Assembly (NCBI RefSeq): GCF_000972845.2
Contig: NW_020852928.1
Span: forward strand, 186,001 to 250,000
DNA length: 64,000 bases
DNA from: Larimichthys crocea
Lineage: Eukaryota > Chordata > Actinopteri > Sciaenidae
Direction of reading: 5' to 3'
A model generated the notes under the pieces. That model was not told the origin of the DNA. It made no database searches and saw only the letters and a list, made by a program, of their open reading frames with translations. The translations under genes and the position numbers were made by a program. Positions 57,137 to 64,000 of the stretch are shown one piece after another; position 1 is the stretch's first letter; each line of letters starts with the position of its first letter.

Positions 57137-60100
57137 GTACGGAGCAAAGAAGTGTGTCCTCCTTCACGTGTCAGAGTGGAGGATGTTCTTTCTTTCTTTC
57201 ACTTCTTCACATGTTTTGGCCACTTTAATCTGCAGCAGTGCATCATGGTCTGTGTGGTCAGGTTACATGTCAGATAAGCGCTACCTGGGAGCCGTGGTGG
57301 GCCGCGTGGCCAACAGGATCGCACGTGGACGTTTTGTACTGGAGGGAAAAGAGTACCAACTGGACGTCAACAATGGACCTAATGCACTGCATGGAGGGCT
57401 GCGCGGCTTCAATAAGGTCAGGCTGATCTCAGAGCAGCTTGTGTTTTCCCTCTTTGGACTGCACAGAACCTGTATTGATCTCCAGCAGCACAGTGACACA
57501 TAATAGTACAGATAATACACAACAGACAAATATGAAACGAAAAAAATAATAGAGACTAAACTACAGGTGAAGTGGCTATTAGTGGACTAATATATGATAT
57601 CAGAAACAGAATCATTTTAATTTCACTGCGGTTACACTTTACTCTCATAGTACAAACATATATAGACATAGGTACAGTTAAAAACACAAAACAGAGAACT
57701 TGACAGGTAAACGTAGACATAAATATAAAATCTAATATATTTGGTATATACAGTATGCACAGTATAAGTGTGTAAGAGTTTAAGTGATGATATTTACATA
57801 AATCATTTATAATTTGCAGATCTTGTACAGGCGATGTTACTGACATTTTGAGTCCGGTATGATTATGTAGTTATTGTCTTTATTAATAATCTATCGAGAT
57901 GTAAGTAAGGTATGATAGAAAATATGAATCAGGTCCATGTAACATTAACATGACACATGATGACATAGTATGACATAATGGTAGTATAATGATCATAGAA
58001 TGGTGTAACAGACTATGTGGTCTCCACTGCTGTTCAATTTAAACAAAGATAATGAGGGTGTAGATAAATTGGTCACTCTGCACTTTGTGTCTGTTTGATT
58101 ATTGATTTGAGTCCATGCTCAGCTCATCGGATGAACGATCAGACTTGTTTCGTTAGCTGTTCTGTGGTCTGCTGAGAGAGGTTCAGTCTGCCCTGATCAG
58201 CTGTGCGAGGCAGTAAAAACTGCTTTGGGTCATTATGGTGGTCCTGGGCACTGATGGGTGATGGGTAAGGTAGTTCTGCAGTTAACGCCAGTCTCTTATA
58301 TTTAGTGTGCTCATCAGTGGGTGTCCATAGATCATGTGACGCGTGCTCTCTGTTGAGCTCTTTATGAGGATCAGTGGCGCTACAAGTTGTTTTTACATTA
58401 CATTACATTATATTACATTGCATTTAGCAGACGCTTTTATCCAAAGCGACTTACAGAGGAGGACATAAGCTGAGAAAGGTGTAAAGGAGCACAGAATAGT
58501 TGTTAGTTTTGTTAGTTTTGTTAGGCAGGGAAGCATTCTTGAAACAGAAAGGTTTTTACAAGTTTTTTAAAGGTCGAAAGGGATGTTGCTGTTCTAGTAG
58601 CCGTTGGTAGGTCATTCCACCATTTGGGGACAACCACAGAGAAGAGTTTATAGTGACCTCGCTTTGCGAGAGGCGAGGGTACAACTAGACGGTTTGTATG
58701 AGCGGAGCGTAACGCCCTGGTCGGGACGTGAGCCTTTAGTAAGACGCTGAGATAGGCAGGGGCAGATCCTGAGGTGGTTTTGTAGGCTAGTGTCAGAGCT
58801 TTGTGTTTAATTCTGGCAGCTACAGGCAGCCAGTGCAGGTCGCTGAAGAGTGGGGTGACATGTGACCTTTTAGGTTGATTGAAAACCAGTCGCGCTGCGG
58901 CATTCTGGACCATTTGCAAAGGTTTGATCGCGCAAGCAGGTAGGCCAGCCAAGAGCGAGTTGCAGTAATCGAGGCGGGAGCTGACTGTAGCCTGAATCAG
59001 GAGCTGAGCGGCATATTGGGTCAGGTACGGTCTGATTTTTCTAATATTGTACAATGCATAGCGACATGACCTCGCTACGGAGGAAATGTGTTCAGAGAGA
59101 GAAAGACGATCATCTAGTACGACGCCCAGGTTTTTAGCAGCATGGTTAGGGGTAATAGTGACAGTACCAATTTTCAGGTTGAAGTCATGGCAGATTGACT
59201 CATGGGCAGGGATGACCAGGAGTTCGGTTTTTGACAGATTAAGCTGGAGATGGTGGTCTTTCATCCAAGTTGACAGATCAGAGAGACAGGCGGAGATACG
59301 TGCGGAGACCGTGGTGTCGTCCGGCTGGAACGACAGGTATAGCTGTGTGTCATCGGCATAGCAGTGGTAGGAGAAGCCGTGTGAGCGGATAACATGGGAC
59401 AGCGAGGTGGTGTAGATGGCAAACAGAAGGGGACCCAGCACCGACCCCTGCGGCACCCCCGTGGAGAGGGTATGAGTCGATGACAGACGACCTTGCCAAG
59501 ACACATTAAAGGAGCATCCAGCGAGGTAGGACTCGAGCCAGGAGTGGGCAGAGCCTGTAATGCCCATGTTAGCGAGTGTGGTTAGGAGTATGTCGTGATT
59601 GACTGTATCGAAGGCAGCCGATAAGTCGAGAAGGATGAGTACCGATGATTGCCCTCGTGCTCTGGCTGTTTTTAAGGCTTTTAAAGTTGTGAGATGCTAA
59701 AGGCTCATGGTATCTTCATGTAACTTGTTGTTAGGTTTTAGCTGAGGCATGGCAGTCCGTCCTAATGGTGGACCTGTTTGTGCTTGTCATCTCCCTTCAT
59801 TAGTTTTCATACCAGTAAGAACACAAAGAAATCCAGTCAGTGAACTGAGGACCTGTCCAGACAGGTTATCGTCAGCGTCGACCAAACAACATCTTCACTA
59901 CTGCTAATACCATAATCCATAATCCATTGTTGGGTTGCTGTACTGTGTTCGCTCTCTCTCTACTACAACTTGTTGCTACCACTGTCCTCACCTGCTCAGA
60001 GAAGCAGAGCTGAAGGAGATGTGTTCTGTGTCTTGTGTGCTCGCTGTAACTTCATCATCAGCCATGCTGGCAGCTCTGTGCAGTCCATTCAGCAGCTGAC

Positions 60101-63091
60101 ACTGTGGTGAGACAGCAGCAGGATGATTGAAGTCAGAACACTTGTCATCTAGGTACCATAAATGTCTGTACAAAGTAGTGTTCCTGTTTCAGAGATGAAC
60201 CGTTTAGATGCTGGTGGTGTGAGAGGATAAATCAGTTAGATTCATCCCCTGGTGACCATGAATGACATGAATATTTCACAGTACAAAGAATAGACGTGTC
60301 CGCGTGATGTCACCCACCAGTTTCCAAAGCGCTCAGAATATGTGACGCTGGCCGCCGCCATGTTGGCTTTACTGCCTCTTCCACCTCCCAGCTAATCTAA
60401 AAATCGGCAAATACATGATTCATCGGCGGATCTGAGTGCTCAAACAAGCGTCCACGCTGGTAACTCTGCATAACATAAGCCTTAATACCATTTGAACAGT
60501 ACACTTGTCAAACAGTTTTTTTGTATCAGGCTGTAATCATGTTTATTTCTGCTGTGAAGTTGACATTTTAATGCGCGTGCTTATGGAGGTTGGAATGTTG
60601 CAGCCAGCCTCAAAATGAGTTTTTACTACTTCTGCATTGGCTTCACTTTCCAGTTATTGATTTTGGAGCTCGGTCTGGACAAGTGGTGGACTAACCATGG
60701 TGATGTTAGCAGCTCACGGGTTAAATGGTTCAAACAAAGAACATCGATGAGTCCAGTCTACTGAATTCAGCATAAAGAAAGATATTTAGTGTTGTGTTAT
60801 TTATTGATTTATTATTTTTGTGGGCTTTGGCCTTTATTATTCAGGACAGCTTAAGAAGAAAGACCTAGCCTTCATACACGGGCACACATAGAGGTGAGCT
60901 ACTGGCCTGCTACTGCCTGCCTGGTGTTAATGAATTCTGTGGTGCATGTTTGTTTGTGTGGCAGAACAGATGTTCACTGGCTTCTGTTTATAAATCTGAT
61001 AAACTAATGACCTTTATTCAGGACTCATAATCATTTTTGACATCAGTGAATCTGTCTGTCATTCTGTTTTTTACTTGATGAGTTGTTTAAAACTAAGACT
61101 GTGAAAAATGTTCTGTGATCAGTGTTTTCAAAGTGACATCCTCACATGTTCAGTTGAAAACATGAAAGAAAGCAAAAATATTCACATTTAAGATTTTTTT
61201 CAAAACAATTAATCAATTATCAAATTAGTTGCTGATCAAATTATTATTTAATTATTAATATTTGACTAAACTAATCGATGAATAGACTAGTCATTGCAGT
61301 TCAATAGAGATCTGATAGCAACTGACAGCAGACATGACTGGGGCTGGTTTGTCTCTGTGTGAGCTCAGTGATTGGCTGAGACCAGTCCAGGCTCCACCTC
61401 CCACCTCAGTCTCAGCTGGGTTTGGCTGCAGCCCTCCTCTGACCTTCGAGGAGAAGCAGGTATAGCTAATGGAATGGACTATTGTTTTGAATCTTTCATA
61501 AATACTGTATAACACTGTGTGAATGTGTCTGTCTCTGCAGGCTATCTGGATTGCTACACCAGTGGAAGGTGGTGTCCAGCTGAGTCTTACAAGTCCAGAT
61601 GGAGATCAGGGTTATCCTGGAGAGGTCCAGGCCTCAGTCTCCTACACCCTGCAGGTAAACACACCTCACAGCTCTGTAGCTGATCACCCTCGGAGCATCT
61701 CAAACATTTTTCAACTAAGGTCTGCTTTAGCCTGGAGAGGTCTGCTTCATGAACCACTTGTTATGCTTCATGAGGTTTGGTCAGCAAACACAATGACCTT
61801 GAAGAAGTCCTTGAAGAAATGAACCTGAAATTAGACAACAGTTTTCAGATTTAAAACCAAAGAATCCACTCTTTTACAACCAGGAGCATTTTCTTCATTC
61901 AGCATATGAATAACTGCTTTGTAAGTCACATCTAAGCTGTGTCTTCAGGGGGAAACACTAACTGCTGAATACCGAGCCCAGTCTACCAAAACCACGCCCA
62001 TCAACCTCACCAACCACTCTTACTTCAACCTGGCTGGACAGGTAAGGTCACATCATCATCCAATAAATACACTGGGCCTCTGTTTCCATTCATCATTAGC
62101 TCTGATCAGGATTATTTCTCACTTTGTTGTGCTAAACACATGGAGACAATAGATAATAAATATTCTACATCACCACAAGATAGATCCAATTGATCAGATC
62201 CAAAATCAATTGACAAAATGTGTAAAACTGTACGGAAATGTTGCAAATATTAAAAAGATGCAGCAAAATGGTGGAGGTGTTTGTCAACAGAGAGCATCAG
62301 AGTTGTAGTCTATTGACTGTGTCCCCCTCTGCAGGGCCTTATGGTCCTGCTGGGTGCTGCTGCCATACCAGGTGTGATGTTTCCTGTCCACACACTCTCC
62401 ACAGTGCACATGCAGAATGTTCAGAGTGTCTGTAAGAACATTTGCTGTAGCTGGCAGAGGAGATAAAGTCACTGATGTGCCTCGACTAAAGTGGTGCACC
62501 CTCTCCACTGTGGTCCTGTCCATCTCAAGGAGGCGGTGTTGTTCCTCTTCTGCTTACTCCCGTCGGCCCACAGTCAGCTCCTTGGTTTTGTGGCTGTCCT
62601 ACTGAAAGTTCTGTCTCGTCCTGGTTCAGCGATGACGATCATACTTTGGTATTGGAGTCAGGACAGGGCTCAGAAGACCGCCTTGCCCCGTCTGAGGGTG
62701 ATGATGGATGAGGTGTAGCTGCCTTATCCTCATTTAATGTAGAATGAAGGAGGTTGAAGGTGGTGAAAGGAGAAACTAAAGGAAGTTTTTCTAATAACTT
62801 CTAGCTCAATCCTGCAAAGTTTTATACTCAAGCCGGTGACTTCAGATCTGTCTACCTGCAGTGAGTACGATGATCTGTGTGTACAAATCCAAACTGAGGC
62901 TAAGCTCTGCGTCTCTTAGTCATTGATCACAGTACTGCCTCCATTCCTAGGTGATCTAGTACAGGTACAGCAGCCTTTTACCGACAGGCAGACCCTTATT
63001 TCAAGTTAAAAAAGATCTGACTGAGTCTGAAGTCAGGCAATCCATTCTGTTGTGATATTTCATTATTTCATCATCTCCAAATGATGAAATA

Positions 63092-63151
<60 letters not shown>

Positions 63152-63233
63152 GGTGCATCAGATATCTACGACCATCAAGTGTCCATCAGTGCTCAGTCCT
63201 ACCTGCCTGTGGATGACACATCCATTCCCACAG
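56965..63233 (+). CDS. galm: galactose mutarotase (aldose 1-epimerase), 5' five exons, continues off the window
   Basis: Exons 56965-57136, 57262-57416, 61541-61654, 61949-62041 and 63152-63233 join in frame to about 205 codons, roughly 60% of the usual 342. The enzyme interconverts alpha- and beta-D-galactose in the cytosol, supplying the alpha form to galactokinase in the Leloir pathway. Visible landmarks: GRVANRIARG (substrate-binding Arg at about 76), ALHGGLRGF (His 101), INLTNHSYFNLAGQ (His 170, the likely general acid) and SYLPVDDTSIPTG. The catalytic-base Glu should lie in exons beyond the window. All junctions are GT-AG. The start is preceded by a possible 3' splice site (ctgtcag), hinting at an upstream non-coding exon. 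Nothing suggests inactivation. Confidence 0.95.
57262..57416 (+). CDS. galm: galm exon 2
   Basis: YMSDKRYLGAVVGRVANRIA through LHGGLRGFNK; acceptor ggtcag, donor AAG|gtcagg. Confidence 0.94.
58391..59683 (-). mobile_element. 5'-truncated L2-type LINE with long open RT frame
   Basis: Minus strand. The frame is open from the truncated 5' end (KTARARGQSS, LSAAFDTVNHD) to a stop at about 58521, about 387 codons. It holds [27 protein letters not shown] and the thumb region. The 3' UTR has CATTTAGCAGACGCTTTTAT and then TTACAT repeats, a tail I recall from fish L2-type LINEs and V-SINEs. AAGTTGT at 58384-58390 and 59684-59690 may be the target duplication. Lies in galm intron 2. Confidence 0.92.
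60435..60648 (-). repeat. interspersed repeat of unknown class, copy 2
   Basis: Reverse complement of the family at 20306-20762, sharing AAGTGAAGCCAA, GAGGCTGGCT and GCAGAAATAAACATG, with considerable divergence. In galm intron 2. Confidence 0.6.
61541..61654 (+). CDS. galm: galm exon 3
   Basis: AIWIATPVEGGVQLSLTSPD through ASVSYTLQ, including the family SPDG..GYPGE segment; acceptor ctctgcag, donor CAG|gtaaac. Confidence 0.93.
61949..62041 (+). CDS. galm: galm exon 4
   Basis: GETLTAEYRAQSTKTTPINL then TNHSYFNLAGQ, containing the catalytic His; acceptor cttcag, donor CAG|gtaagg. Confidence 0.95.
63093..63149. repeat. (TG)n microsatellite against galm exon 5 acceptor
   Basis: About 57 bp of (TG)n ending at the acceptor AG of exon 5. 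Confidence 0.97.
63152..63233 (+). CDS. galm: galm exon 5
   Basis: GASDIYDHQVSISAQSYLPV then DDTSIPT plus one base; acceptor gtgtag right after a (TG)n run, donor G|gtaaca. No further exon is recognisable before the window ends. Confidence 0.9.
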
Positions 63234-63699
63234 GTAACACATTTATATCACACACACGTCATGTTGTTGATGTATGTCTGTGTGGGTGATAACCAGCACT
63301 GTGCTGGTCCTGGGGCTTTGGCAGAGGTCGGCTTGGTTGGGTCTGCCAGTCCCTAAGGAGGGTGCTGGTCCGCTGCAGATACCTATGGGAGTGAGCCAGC
63401 ACTGTCGGGCCCAGGAGGTATTTTTAAATGTGTTTTACATCCAGTGCTCTGTGTTTGCCCTTGCCCTGTCCTGTCCTGCACCCCCATTGCCACTACCACA
63501 GCCAGAGGTGCTGCCTCATCACTGGCACTAGTAGATGATGGGAGAAAATAAATGATTTTATCAATGAATAAAACAACTCAGAGTAACTTAATAAATGAGG
63601 GTAGGAGAAACTGAGAAGGGAAAATACATTTTAAAAAATGATTAGGTGAAGGAGAAAATGAAAGAGAGTGAGTGGATTCATTTCAAAGCAGCTTTGTGT

Positions 63700-64000
63700 A
63701 TATTCTGATTACATTACTTCTGATCAAAAACTAGCGAGTCGACAACTTTGCTAACAGCCAAACATCAACCAGGTCACCAACAGCAGACCCAGCAGCAGCT
63801 AATATCACTGACTAGTCCAACAGCAGTCAGCCCAGCTCGGCGTCTGTCTTTCAGCCTTTTATTTCACCAAGCTCTCACCAACCACTAAAAGTCAGTCCCG
63901 TATTTGTCATTATGTCCATAGACGTAATCCACCACACTGTCTCTGGTCCCTATACATACCCCCGTGCCCCGGGCCTGAAAACCTGCTCAGACACAACGAA
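63700..64000 (-). mobile_element. TTAA-type MITE copy B, inverted and cut by the window edge
   Basis: Reverse-complement match to the interior of the element at 4899-5661 (for example GATCAAAAACTAGCGAGTC and CCAACCACTAAAAGTCAGT). Its outer end here is missing or diverged. The other end lies outside the window. Confidence 0.8.

Noticed and set aside
55589..57147. Cys/Val/Leu-rich and Asn/Thr/His-rich repeat proteins of up to 269 aa
   Set aside because: Translations of the TGTTG array in both strands; pure composition effects.

Overview
The window is vertebrate nuclear DNA, almost certainly from a percomorph-like teleost fish. Genes are split by GT-AG introns, coding density is low, (CA)n/(GA)n microsatellites are very abundant, and the interspersed repeats are typical of teleosts (L2/Rex-type LINEs, tRNA-derived SINEs, hAT and TTAA-type MITEs, a chromovirus-like Gypsy element, endogenous retrovirus scraps). 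Three protein-coding genes can be supported by reading exons and splice sites.

Layout. (1) 1601-3366, minus strand: chchd1 (mitoribosomal mS37), three exons, 122 aa, twin CX9C. (2) 3.4-21.6 kb: gene-poor DNA with a TTAA-type MITE, LINE remnants, a SINE with an 18-bp target duplication, a 35-bp-arm hairpin, a MITE candidate and a complete 856-bp hAT MITE that carries a block resembling 28S rRNA. (3) 21649-50680, plus strand: a divergent rap1gds1 (SmgGDS) gene, 14 coding exons, 560 aa, armadillo-repeat guanine-exchange/chaperone protein. Its introns hold a 340-bp inverted-repeat element, LINE fragments, retroviral env and integrase fragments, a 42-bp minisatellite with higher-order structure, and a 5.25-kb Gypsy LTR element inserted inside an older LINE. 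Exons 11-14 occur twice, on either side of a 10-N gap; the first copy is full of single-base indels and is most likely an assembly artefact. (4) 55.3-56.95 kb: a 1.6-kb TGTTG/TGATG array ending just before the start codon of (5) galm (galactose mutarotase), plus strand, five exons seen, running off the window; a 5'-truncated L2-type LINE with a long open frame sits in its intron.

The three genes have unrelated roles (mitochondrial translation, small-GTPase prenylation/exchange, galactose metabolism) and are simply neighbours. No convincing new multi-gene system is present. The most interesting signals are the built-in short SmgGDS architecture, the rDNA-like cargo in the hAT element, the higher-order minisatellite, the palindromic 21-bp array element, and dinucleotide repeats that abut splice sites.
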